64,000 bases of DNA from Daejeonella oryzae DSM 19973 (GTDB lineage: Bacteria > Bacteroidota > Bacteroidia > Sphingobacteriales > Sphingobacteriaceae), in contig NZ_AUHA01000002.1 in the NCBI RefSeq assembly GCF_000422945.1, positions 620,001 to 684,000 of the forward strand, in the 5' to 3' direction. Every line of letters begins with the position of its first letter. The stretch's first letter is position 1. Positions 9,022 through 18,787 of the stretch are shown in pieces. The notes beneath the pieces were generated by a model that had not been told where the DNA came from, ran no database searches, and was given only the letters and a program-made list of their open reading frames with translations. The translations under genes were made by a program, and so were the position numbers.

Positions 9022-9741
9022 TTAGTTCAATCTTATATTTTTAATTTCTATTCTGGATAACTCTTTTAATTTACCCTTTGTAAACAAGCTATCATACTTT
9101 ATTAAAGGAGTTAAAGAATCGCCTTCGGGAGCTTCATAATTAATATAATCCTGAAAAGTTACTCCTGAAACTTTATGAGATCCCATCACCTGCCGGAAAC
9201 GGTTGCCACCCGTGCTGTAAGCAAAATGATCCATGCTGTAATCTTCTTTATCAAACCAGTAATAAAAAACATCATCATGATCCTGGCCTCCTCCCTTTTG
9301 TTCAAACCTAACTTCCAGTTTATAGTAACTCTTATTTTTAATGCTGCTCTCTCCCAGATACTTTTTAATAACCGATGGATCATTGAGTTTTAGCGGAAGA
9401 TATACGAAATAGATAACTGAATTTACAGCTTGAGCATACTTAGCTGCCTGTTCGGCATCAAGCTTTAATTCTTTTCCGTTTACCATCCGCTTAAAGCTGT
9501 CATTGCTTAAAATATCATGTATCTGCCCGGTTGAATCACTAAAACTTCGTTCGTACACAAATTTACCATTCAACTGCATGGCCTTAAACTTAAAATTTCT
9601 GAAATCAAATTCTAATGTTGCATTCTGTAATTTTTCCATATTATAGAAGGCAACACTTTTATCAACAATGGTTTTTGCATCAGGCTTTGAACAACCCGAA
9701 ATAAAACACATAAAACAAATGATCAGAAAGGCGTATCTCAT
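9022..9741 (-). CDS. DUF6503 family lipoprotein
   Basis: A 239-residue secreted lipoprotein with a signal peptide ending at FISGCSKP (Cys near residue 17). The body resembles DUF6503 proteins found in Bacteroidota, with a likely lipocalin-like or LolA-like beta-rich fold (VYERSFSDSTGQ, FYYWFDKEDY). Function is unknown. Its ATG overlaps the stop of the M1 peptidase gene by four bases (ATGA), so the two are translationally coupled. Confidence 0.75.
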   Translation of the reverse strand: MRYAFLIICFMCFISGCSKPDAKTIVDKSVAFYNMEKLQNATLEFDFRNFKFKAMQLNGKFVYERSFSDSTGQIHDILSNDSFKRMVNGKELKLDAEQAAKYAQAVNSVIYFVYLPLKLNDPSVIKKYLGESSIKNKSYYKLEVRFEQKGGGQDHDDVFYYWFDKEDYSMDHFAYSTGGNRFRQVMGSHKVSGVTFQDYINYEAPEGDSLTPLIKYDSLFTKGKLKELSRIEIKNIRLN

Positions 9742-11597
9742 TTTAGCAACTCGTCAATTGAATTATAGGATACTGAATGATAATTTGGTCTTGCTTTTTG
9801 GTAAATATTTTTAGCCCATTGCTTTCCTTCCGATGTTTTTATCATTTCCTTATACAGAGGAGATAAAAACTTGCGTCGCCCCACATCCGTTAGAAATTTT
9901 TCAATGGAAGGATATGCCGGTGTGTATTTTTTACGAATTGCCAGGGTGTACCAGGCTGCCTGAATTTCTGAATTACCAGATGAGGTGAATCCAAATTCTT
10001 TATCAATAGCAGTCATTTGACTGATGCTGATATCTTCGGGCAAATGCCTGATCAGATAAAGAAGAACATTCGTTGATCGCTTGGATATATTTAAATCAGA
10101 AGTCTTACCCGTTTTTTTCCAGGTAGAAATCAAACTGTCAACGGTAGTAAAGTTTACTGAAGAAACTGCCGGAGAGTTGGATGGCAAACCGGGCTGATAG
10201 ATCCATTCATCAATTTTAAGTTTATCTCTCAGCTGCTTATCCCCTTTAATAAGATTCTTATCCAGATCTGCTAAAAATTCTTCGGTTGTTACCGACTGAA
10301 AAGCATGTGAGTTAAAGTAATTTTTTAAAAAAGCGTCCAGTTTTTCACGGCCCACTTCATTTTCAATAGTTCTCAGAAAGGAAAATCCTTTTTCGTAGGC
10401 AATATCAGAAACACCTTCATCCGGATCGCGGTCATTAAAATCAGCTTTTAATCTGGTATCAGGACTTTCTTTTCCAAAATCCTCTAGGGTAGCATTTAAA
10501 TCCTGGAAGCCCAGAACTTCCTGCATTTTAGCTTCATCCTTGCCATACACAGCTTCAATAATTCTCCGCTCAAAATAAACTGTGAAACCTTCATTCAGCC
10601 AGAAATCATTCCAGGTAGCATTTGTTACCAAATTTCCGCTCCAGCTATGAGCAAGTTCATGGGCTATTAAACTCACCAGCGAGCGATCTCCGGCAATAAC
10701 TGTTGGAGTAGCAAAAGTCAGCATTGGGTTTTCCATTCCTCCGAAAGGAAAGCTTGGAGGCAATACCAGCACATCATATCTTCCCCATTTATAAGGACCA
10801 TAAATATTTTCGGCGGCAGTAACCATTTTACCCATATCGGCAAATTCATAAGATGCCTTTTGAATAGTTACCGGCTCAGCGTAAACACCTGTTCTGCTAT
10901 CTATGGGTTTAAATTCAATGTCACCTACGGCAAGGGCCATAAGGTAAGAAGGAATTGGATTAGGTTGCTTAAACTCATACACGCCGGCCGCATTTTTAGC
11001 CTGCGGATTTTCTGCGCTCATTAATGCCAGCAGCTCTGCAGGAACGGTTACTTTTGCATTATAGGTAAAACGGATGCCCGGACTATCCTGGCAAGGAATC
11101 CAAGTTCGGGCCAATATTGCCTGCGACTGTGTAAATAAAAATGGATGCTTTTTACCGGCAGTTTGCTGAGGGTTTAACCATTGAACAGCGGCTGCATCTT
11201 TGGAAGTTGTATAGTAAATATTAACTTTTTTTGTCGAATCATTAATTTTGACCTTTAAAGCCTGACCCAAAATTTTCACATTTTCGGCAAGACTGAAAGT
11301 AGTTTCGGTTTCATCATCTCCCAGAGTAATTTTTTGAATCTGAAGCTGCCTGGTATCAAATACAATTTCCTCTGATTTTGCAAGATTTTCGATTAACCAG
11401 CTTGCTTTTCCGCTGATGAGCTGACTGGTAAAATCAACTTTAATATCCAGATCCAAATGTTTAACTATTGCTTTATGAGGTTCCGAAAAAGAATGAGCGT
11501 CCGATTTATTTTCGGTTGCATCAGTTTTTGTGTCGGCGGTTTTTTGCTGGCAGGAAAAAAGAACCAGGATAGGAAATACAAAAAATAATCTTTTCAT
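9738..11597 (-). CDS. M1 family metallopeptidase (aminopeptidase), lipoprotein
   Basis: A 619-residue zinc aminopeptidase. The signal peptide ends at LVLFSCQQ (lipoprotein Cys near residue 16). The exopeptidase substrate motif appears as GGMENP, and the zinc site is HELAHSW followed 18 residues later by the glutamate in NEGFTVYFE. The C-terminal helical region resembles leukotriene A4 hydrolase-type M1 enzymes. It should trim N-terminal residues from peptides at the cell envelope. First gene of a two-gene unit with the DUF6503 gene. Confidence 0.92.
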   Translation of the reverse strand: MKRLFFVFPILVLFSCQQKTADTKTDATENKSDAHSFSEPHKAIVKHLDLDIKVDFTSQLISGKASWLIENLAKSEEIVFDTRQLQIQKITLGDDETETTFSLAENVKILGQALKVKINDSTKKVNIYYTTSKDAAAVQWLNPQQTAGKKHPFLFTQSQAILARTWIPCQDSPGIRFTYNAKVTVPAELLALMSAENPQAKNAAGVYEFKQPNPIPSYLMALAVGDIEFKPIDSRTGVYAEPVTIQKASYEFADMGKMVTAAENIYGPYKWGRYDVLVLPPSFPFGGMENPMLTFATPTVIAGDRSLVSLIAHELAHSWSGNLVTNATWNDFWLNEGFTVYFERRIIEAVYGKDEAKMQEVLGFQDLNATLEDFGKESPDTRLKADFNDRDPDEGVSDIAYEKGFSFLRTIENEVGREKLDAFLKNYFNSHAFQSVTTEEFLADLDKNLIKGDKQLRDKLKIDEWIYQPGLPSNSPAVSSVNFTTVDSLISTWKKTGKTSDLNISKRSTNVLLYLIRHLPEDISISQMTAIDKEFGFTSSGNSEIQAAWYTLAIRKKYTPAYPSIEKFLTDVGRRKFLSPLYKEMIKTSEGKQWAKNIYQKARPNYHSVSYNSIDELLK

Positions 11598-11763
11598 ATT
11601 GATTTTCTAATAACAAATTTAGTTTATGCGCTATTGCGCTGAATGCTATATCCAAACCTAAAGTATTATTTAATTAGATTATAATCCACATAAATAATAC
11701 ATCTGTACTGCAAATACAGGCAATAATTAAGTTTTAGAGATGGCGCTTATTGATTTATAACTT

Positions 11764-12900
11764 TTAAAAGTCAAGGTCTACATGCACTTCCTGAGGTTTG
11801 CCGGAAGTGGAAGGCTTCCATTGCGGACCATTCTGGATAATTTTAACTGCCAAAGCATTGACTTCATCAGTTAATCCTTTTAGTATTTTAAAGTTGCTTA
11901 ATTTACCGTCAACACCCACAATAAACTCCAGCTTAACCAGGCCGTGTGCGTTCACATCAGCTTTAGCGTTTTTAATATTTTGGGCAATATATTTTTTAAA
12001 TTCCTTCCAGCCATCAGCAGGTTTTGCGAAGCCTGAATTATCTGGATTGAAGCCGGAAACCACAACTTCAGAAAGAGACCGGTTATCAGGATTTAGTGCT
12101 ATTCTTAATGAATCCCCGGGCATTGTCTTAATTATTTGTGGCTGATAGCCCATATAAGCAACCTGTAAAGTTTCATCTGCAGTTGAACCGCCAAGTTTAA
12201 ATTCACCTTTCGAATCTGTTTGTGCCGAAATATCCTTCCCTTTTAATTTAACCAAAACTCCCGGCAATGCCGACTGATCATTTGCTGAAATTATTTTTCC
12301 AGTGATAAAATTAGACGGGAAAGCTGATTTTTTAGCTGCGATTGTTGCGCTTCTCTTCAAAACAACAGGCTCTGATTCATTCAAAAGCTCAAACTTTCGG
12401 GACCTGGCTGAAATGGGGTTTTTAGTGACAGCAATCAAAGGTTCTGATTTAATCTGCTGTTCTGAATTTTCGGTTTCCGTCGCTTTAACAATTGCTTTTT
12501 TGCCGGCAGATTCATTCAGCAAGCTATCCATCGGAGTAAGACTTACTTCTGTTTGCCCTGAATTTGCAGCTATCTTTTGATCTGCCGGATGTGAATTCAT
12601 CCAGAATAAAACTCCTGCCGAGATGAAAAGAACAGCGGCAGCGGCGGCTACACTTAAACGTTGCCAGCTCAGGTAAAAAACCTTTTTATTTTCCTGCTGA
12701 TGAACAATGCGTTCCTGAAGCTGTCTTTGTAAAATACTTAAACCATGATCTGCATCCGGAGATTGAGCATAGCCTTCCAGCGCATCGGCTAAAAAAGGAT
12801 CTTCCAGAGCCTTTTTCTCAAGCTGATGCATCAACTTAGCCTCCAGAGTTCCGTTCAGGTATTGCTGGATTATAAGATTATCTGGCCAATTATTCTTCAC
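11764..12900 (-). CDS. Anti-sigma-like protein with carboxypeptidase-regulatory and TonB C-terminal domains
   Basis: A 378-residue single-pass protein. Residues 1-75 are cytoplasmic and resemble the N-terminal region of Bacteroidota anti-sigma factors. One transmembrane helix lies at about 82-100. A periplasmic carboxypeptidase-D regulatory-like beta domain (GKIISANDQSALPGVLVKLKG, then TDSKGEFKLGG) occupies about 197-275. The C-terminus (LVKLEFIVGVDGKLSNFKIL) matches the TonB C-terminal fold. The start overlaps the sigma factor gene by 11 bases, so it most likely binds that sigma factor and responds to an envelope or outer-membrane signal. The role as anti-sigma is inferred from position and layout. 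Confidence 0.7.
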   Translation of the reverse strand: MKNNWPDNLIIQQYLNGTLEAKLMHQLEKKALEDPFLADALEGYAQSPDADHGLSILQRQLQERIVHQQENKKVFYLSWQRLSVAAAAAVLFISAGVLFWMNSHPADQKIAANSGQTEVSLTPMDSLLNESAGKKAIVKATETENSEQQIKSEPLIAVTKNPISARSRKFELLNESEPVVLKRSATIAAKKSAFPSNFITGKIISANDQSALPGVLVKLKGKDISAQTDSKGEFKLGGSTADETLQVAYMGYQPQIIKTMPGDSLRIALNPDNRSLSEVVVSGFNPDNSGFAKPADGWKEFKKYIAQNIKNAKADVNAHGLVKLEFIVGVDGKLSNFKILKGLTDEVNALAVKIIQNGPQWKPSTSGKPQEVHVDLDF

Positions 12901-13468
12901 TATTTTTTTCTATACAGTTTTTCAGATTTCGCTTACCGTTCTGAATATAACTTTTTACTTTATTAAGATCATATCCCGTTAAATCAGCCACTTCCTTATA
13001 GCATTTCTGCTCAAGATAAAATAAACTGATGGTATCTTTCTGCTCGGCAGGAAGTTTGTCAATACATTGTTCCATGATGCTTAGTTTGCGCTCCCGGATA
13101 TCTTCTATATCCAGATGCGTAAAAGCTTCCTTTTCCATAAAATTTTCTTCTATGGGAACAATTGAATGTTTTCCTGATACTCTCAATGCCATCAGGCAGT
13201 AGTTGCGAGCCAGAGTATACAGCCAGCTTTTAAAATTACTTACTTCATGAATTCGGAGTTTATCAATCAGCTGTTCAAAAATCTGCATGACCGCGTCCTT
13301 ACTTAACTCCTCATCTTTAAGATATTTCAGGCAAACTCCGTACAGCAAATGCATGTAGGGTTCGTACAATTTACCAAGCACCTCCAAATTACCGCTTTCA
13401 CGGTATTCTTTTAAAAGAAATCCTTCATCAGAATTCTTATGATCAGAAATATTTTTAATAAACTTCAA
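12890..13468 (-). CDS. RNA polymerase ECF sigma factor
   Basis: A 192-residue extracytoplasmic-function sigma factor. Region 2 is at about residues 25-95 (YLKDEELSKDAVMQIFEQLI, then FKSWLYTLARNYC) and region 4 at about 130-185, with the helix-turn-helix segment YKEVADLTGYDLNKVKSYIQ. It is followed by, and overlaps, its probable anti-sigma partner. A VWA-domain gene is divergent at 13651, and the 182-base space between them is a candidate site for its own promoter. Confidence 0.9.
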   Translation of the reverse strand: MKFIKNISDHKNSDEGFLLKEYRESGNLEVLGKLYEPYMHLLYGVCLKYLKDEELSKDAVMQIFEQLIDKLRIHEVSNFKSWLYTLARNYCLMALRVSGKHSIVPIEENFMEKEAFTHLDIEDIRERKLSIMEQCIDKLPAEQKDTISLFYLEQKCYKEVADLTGYDLNKVKSYIQNGKRNLKNCIEKNSEE

Positions 13469-13650
13469 AATCTATTGTCTGCTTGCAATGCTCAAGTATA
13501 AAAAAATTAATTGATTATGAACCAGCATCAATCTTTATATGATTTTTGAGATTTTAATATCATAAAGAAATTTAAAACTTGGATATAAGTTAAAAAAATG
13601 AAGATTATGGAAAATGTCCCATTTGATCATCCCACTTAAAAATAAATTTT

Positions 13651-15522
13651 ATGAAATCGATATATCTAATTCTTCTTTCTTCTTTTATGCTAATGATTTC
13701 GGGTTTTAATTACAGTGCTGACCGGATTATAAGCGGCACAGTAATCGATAAAACTGATCAAACAGGAATTCCCGGGGTAAAAATAATTCTTAAAGGATCA
13801 GCAGAAACGAGTATTACTGATCAATACGGTAAGTTTAAACTAAAAGTCCCTCAGGGAAAGGAAATCTTGCAGATTAATTCCATAGGTTATAAAAGCAAAG
13901 AAATTAAGTTAGGTAAATCTGACGTAATCCTCGTTCAACTTGAGCCGCTTAACAATACACTGACTGAAATGATCAGCACATCTATGGATGGGAAATTCAA
14001 AGTTCCAAAATCTATTTACGGAATAGTTACACCCATTTCAGGAAGTAATGCTCAATTTAAAAGTAAAGAACAGATTTATAATACAGAATCTTATAACGCT
14101 ATCAACGAAAATCGTTTCTTAGAAGTAAAACAAAATCCCTTATCAACTTTCGGAATTGATGTAGATGTTGCTTCTTACAGTAATATCAGGCGTTTTATAA
14201 ATAAAGGTGAGATGCCGCCAATAGATGCAGTCCGGATTGAAGAAATGATTAATTATTTTAATTACGATTACCCTCAGCCGCAAACAAACGATCCTTTAAG
14301 CGTACATACAGAAATTTCATCCGCTCCCTGGAACGCAAAACACCGGCTAGTTAAAATCGGCTTACAGGGTAAAACCATAGCTACTGATAAGATTCCCGCC
14401 AGCAACCTTGTATTTTTAATAGATGTATCCGGATCTATGGATATGCCTGCCAAATTACCTTTGGTAAAATCTTCCATGAAATTAATGGTAGATCAGCTAC
14501 GTTCGCAGGATAGAGTAGCCATTGTGGTTTATGCCGATGCAGTAGGTTTGGTTTTAAAATCAACTCCGGGAAACCAGAAAGAAATTATTAAAAAAGCCAT
14601 AGATGGTTTGGAGGCCGGAGGCTCTACTGCCGGAGGAGCAGGCATTGAGCTGGCATACATAACAGCCACAGAAAATTTCTTAAAACAAGGAAATAACCGG
14701 GTGATTCTGGCTACTGACGGTGATTTCAATATGGGTGTTTCCAGCGATGCGGAAATGCACCGAATGATTGAAGAGAAGCGCAAAACCGGCATTTACCTTA
14801 CAGCACTGGGCTTTGGAATGGGCAATTACAAGGACAGTAAACTCGAAACTCTGGCTGACAAAGGCAACGGAAATTATGCTTACATCGATAATATGAGCGA
14901 AGCAAGAAAAACATTGGTAAAGGAATTTGGCGGTACAATTTTCACCATTGCCAATGATGTAAAATTGCAGGTTGAGTTTAACCCCGGAAAAGTGCAGGCT
15001 TACCGCTTAATAGGATATGAAAACCGAATGCTCAATAAAGAAGATTTTAATAATGATAAAAAAGATGCCGGGGATCTGGGCTCGGGCCATACAGTTACTG
15101 CATTGTATGAAATAATCCCAACTGGTGTAAATAGTGACTTTATTGAAAAAGTAGAAAGTCTGAAATATCAGAAACAAAGTGCTGATAACAGGAATTCTAA
15201 AAGCGATGAGCTGCTGACAGTTAAAATCAGATATAAAAAACCTGGCCAGGATGAAAGTAAGCTGATGGAGAAACCCGTTGCAGATCAGCAAATTTCATGG
15301 AATAACAGTTCAGAAAATTACCGGTTCGCTTCTGCTGTAGCCGCGTACGGAATGATTCTGCGCAATTCTGAATTTAAAAACAAGCTCACTTTTACGGATG
15401 TAATTCAATGGGCCGAAGGAGCTCTGGGTAATGATAGAGAAGGCTATCGTGCCGAATTTATAAAGCTGGTGAAGTCCAGCAATTTAATGGCAAAGGAATT
15501 GCTATCTGTTTCACAAAAATAA
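13651..15522 (+). CDS. VWA domain protein, YfbK-like, with N-terminal carboxypeptidase-regulatory domain
   Basis: A 623-residue exported protein with an N-terminal signal (about residues 1-23). A carboxypeptidase-regulatory-like beta domain follows (SGTVIDKTDQTGIPGVKIIL), then a YfbK/VWA N-terminal region (FGIDVDVASYSNIRRF). The von Willebrand A domain has an intact MIDAS motif (FLIDVSGSM) and GGSTAGGAGI. A DUF3520-like tail ends the protein. Such proteins mediate metal-dependent protein contacts at the envelope. The target is unknown. It is divergent from the sigma factor gene, and both it and the anti-sigma gene carry a carboxypeptidase-regulatory domain. Confidence 0.85.
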   Translation: MKSIYLILLSSFMLMISGFNYSADRIISGTVIDKTDQTGIPGVKIILKGSAETSITDQYGKFKLKVPQGKEILQINSIGYKSKEIKLGKSDVILVQLEPLNNTLTEMISTSMDGKFKVPKSIYGIVTPISGSNAQFKSKEQIYNTESYNAINENRFLEVKQNPLSTFGIDVDVASYSNIRRFINKGEMPPIDAVRIEEMINYFNYDYPQPQTNDPLSVHTEISSAPWNAKHRLVKIGLQGKTIATDKIPASNLVFLIDVSGSMDMPAKLPLVKSSMKLMVDQLRSQDRVAIVVYADAVGLVLKSTPGNQKEIIKKAIDGLEAGGSTAGGAGIELAYITATENFLKQGNNRVILATDGDFNMGVSSDAEMHRMIEEKRKTGIYLTALGFGMGNYKDSKLETLADKGNGNYAYIDNMSEARKTLVKEFGGTIFTIANDVKLQVEFNPGKVQAYRLIGYENRMLNKEDFNNDKKDAGDLGSGHTVTALYEIIPTGVNSDFIEKVESLKYQKQSADNRNSKSDELLTVKIRYKKPGQDESKLMEKPVADQQISWNNSSENYRFASAVAAYGMILRNSEFKNKLTFTDVIQWAEGALGNDREGYRAEFIKLVKSSNLMAKELLSVSQK

Positions 15523-15526
15523 TAAC

Positions 15527-16273
15527 ATGAAATTATTCAAAATATTCGCTGTAGCTACTTCTGTTCTTTTTTTAAGCAGTTGTGAAACTTTAAACCAGGC
15601 GGGACAAATTCTTAATCAAACAGGACTTGTAAATCCCACATCTTCTGAAATCAGTTTAGGTTTAAAGCAGGCCCTGGAATTTGGAACCAATTATAGTTCA
15701 GAACGCTTAGCGGCCAAAGACGGTTATTTTGGAAACATGGCTGTGAAAATCCTATTTCCTCAGGAAGCACAAAAAGTAGAGCGTACGCTCCGATCTCTTG
15801 GATTAAATTCTCTGGCCGATAATGTGATTTTAAGCATTAATCGTGCTGCCGAAGACGCAGCTCAGGAAGCTAAACCAATTTTCATTTCTGCTATTAAGCA
15901 AATGACCATTTCAGATGCTACTAATATTTTACTTGGCCGCCAGAATGATGCGGCAACCGAATATTTTAAACGAGTTACCAGCGATCAGCTTCGGAGTAAA
16001 TTCCGGCCGATTATCCAGTCCAGTTTAAATAAGGTTGGGGCTACGCGTTACTGGACAGATGTAATTAACCGCTACAATCAAATTCCTTTGGTTAGCCGGG
16101 TTAATCCGGATCTTGAAGCGTACGTTACTCAAAAAGCAATTGATGGTTTGTTTATTGAAATCGCTCAGGAAGAACTAAAGATCAGAAATAATATTTCTGC
16201 ACGTAATACCACACTTTTGCAAAAGGTTTTTGGATATGCCGATCAAAACAGAAAAACATCCGGAGTTTATTAA
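15527..16273 (+). CDS. DUF4197 family lipoprotein
   Basis: A 248-residue lipoprotein with its signal peptide ending at FLSSCETL (Cys near residue 19). The remainder matches DUF4197 (LGLKQALEFGTNYSSERL, AAEDAAQEAKPIF), a helical periplasmic family of unknown function. It starts four bases after the VWA gene and is almost certainly cotranscribed with it. Confidence 0.85.
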   Translation: MKLFKIFAVATSVLFLSSCETLNQAGQILNQTGLVNPTSSEISLGLKQALEFGTNYSSERLAAKDGYFGNMAVKILFPQEAQKVERTLRSLGLNSLADNVILSINRAAEDAAQEAKPIFISAIKQMTISDATNILLGRQNDAATEYFKRVTSDQLRSKFRPIIQSSLNKVGATRYWTDVINRYNQIPLVSRVNPDLEAYVTQKAIDGLFIEIAQEELKIRNNISARNTTLLQKVFGYADQNRKTSGVY

Positions 16274-16291
16274 GACATTAATAGCATTTCG

Positions 16292-16336
16292 AAAAAGGGC
16301 GAAAGTTCAGGAAGACACCTGATTTCGCCCTTTTTT
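16292..16336. terminator. Bidirectional intrinsic terminator
   Basis: AAAAAGGGCGAAA (16292-16304) pairs with TTTCGCCCTTTTT (16323-16335) to give a long stem flanked by A and T runs. An inner TCAGG/CCTGA pair extends it. It sits between the convergent DUF4197 and DUF885 genes. Confidence 0.9.
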
Positions 16337-16349
16337 ATTTTCCGGTGGT

Positions 16350-18140
16350 CTATTTTTGCGTGTTTGCCCACACATCCATTTTTTTCTCAATGATCTCCAA
16401 AGGCATGCATCCGTCTTTTAAAAATTCATCATGAAATGCGGCAAGCTTAAATTTATTGCCAAGCTGCTGCTGGTATTTATTACGAAGTTCTCTTATTTTT
16501 AAAGACCCGATTTTATAAGATAAAGCTTGTCCGGGAATGGCCATGTAACGTTCAATCTCAGCAGTTGCTCCATCCACACCAATAGCTTCATTATCTGTCA
16601 TGTATTTAATGGCTTCTTCGCGGCTCATGTTTTTGGTATGCATGGCTACATCCACTACAAGCCTGATTGCCCGGTGCATTTCATCGCCCAGAGCTCCCAT
16701 ATATTGATACGAATCTGTATATAATCCAAGCTCCTTACCTAATGATTCAGTATATAAAGCCCAGCCCTCACCATATGCACCATACCAGCTAAATCGTCTG
16801 AATTTGGGAAGCTCCTCATTTTCCTGCTGAAGTGAGATTTGATAATGGTGGCCGGGAATAGCTTCATGCAGGAAAAGCGATTCCATTCCTGACGTTGAAT
16901 TAAACTTTTTAGCGTCCAGAATGGGAACATAAAATATCCCCGGTCTTGATCCGTCCGGCGAGCCCTGATTATATTCCGCACTGGCGGAGGCTGCTCTGAA
17001 AGCTTCCGTTTGCCTGACTTCAAATGGAGTTTTTGGGCTGCGGCCAAATATTTTTGAAAGATTTGGTTCTATCTTTTTTTGAATGGCCCGGAAATCATTT
17101 AAAACATCTTCGGCAGTTTGATAAGGCATAAACTTCGAATCGTTTTTCATATAATCAAAAAATGAATTTAAATCGCCTTTAAAACCTGTTTGATTTTTAA
17201 CTTTCTCCATTTCAGCCTTGATCCGTTTTACTTCTGACAAGCCGGTTTGGTAAATTTCTTCAGAGCTTTTGTTGGTGGTTGTCCAGTATTTAATCAGGTA
17301 ATTGTATGTTTTCTCCCCATCCGGAATTGCTGAAATTCCGGTTGATGTTCTGGCTTTTGGCAAATACTCATTTTTTAGAAACACAGCCAGCTTCTGATAG
17401 CTGGGCACCAGTTCATTAAGAATAGCCTGTTTGTACAGACCAGTGAGACGAGATCGGTCGCTTTCTGAAAGCTGATCAGGAAATTTATTTAAAGGACCAT
17501 AAAACAAGCTTTTTGATGGGTCAGTTACGATCATAGCTTCCATTTGCGGGATCATTTTCTCTACCAGGGGTTTAGGTAAAACTATTCCTGCGGCAATTCC
17601 CTTTCTGAAATTGGAAATGGCAGTATCGGTCCAGGCACTAAACCCTTTTACTCTGCCCAGCCAGTTTTCGTAGTCTTTTACAGTTTTAAAAGGCTGATTA
17701 CCGTCTCCGGATCCCAGTTGCCCCATTGTTAATGGCAGACCCCAGAACTGCTGTGCAGGTATCATCCATAAATTTAACGCAAGTCCTTCCAGCTTGTCCT
17801 CCATCTCATATTTAAAAATGTCCATGCTTATTTTATCGTTCTGGTCCAGCTTTTCGCGGTCAAACTGGTTTATTCGATCAAGGTAAGTTTGATAGAAATT
17901 TTTTAAGCTGTCGCGGAAGCTCTGAGTACCATCATTGGGAAGCAGGTGATTATATCGGTTGTCGCCCTGGGTAGTTGCATTTAACGGAAAAAATTTCGCG
18001 TTTTCTTCCATATAATCTTCAAATACCTTGTCGATATTCTGATTGCTTGCTTTTTCACCATCGGCTAAGCCCTGATTACAGGCATAGAAACCAAATGCAA
18101 CGAAAACAACAAATAGCATAATCAATAAATTCTTTTTCAT
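16350..18140 (-). CDS. DUF885 family protein, putative metallopeptidase lipoprotein
   Basis: A 596-residue exported protein whose signal peptide ends at FGFYACNQ (lipoprotein Cys near residue 21). DUF885 proteins are predicted zinc peptidases. The conserved HEAIPGHHYQ motif is present near residue 428, with YGEGWALYTE a little downstream. Substrate is unknown. Single-gene unit by context. Confidence 0.85.
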   Translation of the reverse strand: MKKNLLIMLFVVFVAFGFYACNQGLADGEKASNQNIDKVFEDYMEENAKFFPLNATTQGDNRYNHLLPNDGTQSFRDSLKNFYQTYLDRINQFDREKLDQNDKISMDIFKYEMEDKLEGLALNLWMIPAQQFWGLPLTMGQLGSGDGNQPFKTVKDYENWLGRVKGFSAWTDTAISNFRKGIAAGIVLPKPLVEKMIPQMEAMIVTDPSKSLFYGPLNKFPDQLSESDRSRLTGLYKQAILNELVPSYQKLAVFLKNEYLPKARTSTGISAIPDGEKTYNYLIKYWTTTNKSSEEIYQTGLSEVKRIKAEMEKVKNQTGFKGDLNSFFDYMKNDSKFMPYQTAEDVLNDFRAIQKKIEPNLSKIFGRSPKTPFEVRQTEAFRAASASAEYNQGSPDGSRPGIFYVPILDAKKFNSTSGMESLFLHEAIPGHHYQISLQQENEELPKFRRFSWYGAYGEGWALYTESLGKELGLYTDSYQYMGALGDEMHRAIRLVVDVAMHTKNMSREEAIKYMTDNEAIGVDGATAEIERYMAIPGQALSYKIGSLKIRELRNKYQQQLGNKFKLAAFHDEFLKDGCMPLEIIEKKMDVWANTQK

Positions 18141-18269
18141 TTAATTCAGGTTTATATATAAATCTAGAAAAATTCAGGTTAAAAATTGAGAGCCTTGAAA
18201 TACTTCCGGCACATTCAAACTAAAGCGCTTGAGCCCTGTTATCCTGAAAACAATTTTAAAAGCCTAATT

Positions 18270-18725
18270 ATGGAAAATACGAATGAAAAATTAATTGATG
18301 ATTTGAATCATCTTCTTACAATATGCAATGATGGAAAATATGGTTATGAAACAGCGGCAGAAGATGCAGATTCAGCAGCTTTAAAGGGAATGTTTCTGGC
18401 ATACAGCTTGCAACGAGCTGATTTTGCAAATGTTTTACGTCAGGAAATTACAAAAGCAGGCGGAGATCCGGATAAAGGGGGCGGGCCATTAGGCGCTATA
18501 CACCGGGCATGGATAGATGTGAAATCTGCACTATCTTCAAAAGATAACAAAGCAGTTCTCGGGGCTTGTGTAACAGGTGAAAAAGCTGCGGTAAGTGCCT
18601 ATAATGGTGTATTGGAAAATATAGGACTTCATTCAGAACTGCGTTCGGTTTTAAATGAGCAGCGAAGAAATGTAGAAGAGGCATTAACTAAAGTTGAAGG
18701 ACTTCACAATACCATTGAATCTTAA
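18270..18725 (+). CDS. PA2169 family four-helix-bundle protein (DUF2383)
   Basis: A 151-residue protein. The ATG at 18270 is chosen over an in-frame ATG at 18186 because the family domain begins at once (ENTNEKLIDDLNHLL) and the upstream 28 codons look like untranslated sequence. Ferritin-like four-helix pattern with conserved CNDGKYGYETAAED and GGGPLGAIHRAW segments. These proteins are often induced by stress or in stationary phase. The biochemical role is unknown. Confidence 0.87.
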   Translation: MENTNEKLIDDLNHLLTICNDGKYGYETAAEDADSAALKGMFLAYSLQRADFANVLRQEITKAGGDPDKGGGPLGAIHRAWIDVKSALSSKDNKAVLGACVTGEKAAVSAYNGVLENIGLHSELRSVLNEQRRNVEEALTKVEGLHNTIES

Positions 18726-18738
18726 TAAGATAATCCAT

Positions 18739-18777
18739 AAAAAAACTCCCTTAAAAAATTTAAGGGAGTTTTTTTTT
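18739..18777. terminator. Bidirectional intrinsic terminator
   Basis: ACTCCCTTAAA and TTTAAGGGAGT form a long stem flanked by a run of A on the left and nine T on the right. Serves the PA2169-family gene and the convergent pyruvate dehydrogenase E2 gene. Confidence 0.92.
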
Positions 18778-18787
18778 ACTCATATAT

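Noticed and set aside
18186-18269. In-frame N-terminal extension of the PA2169-family gene
   Set aside because: Family proteins begin at the MENTNEK methionine; the upstream codons have no similarity to the domain.
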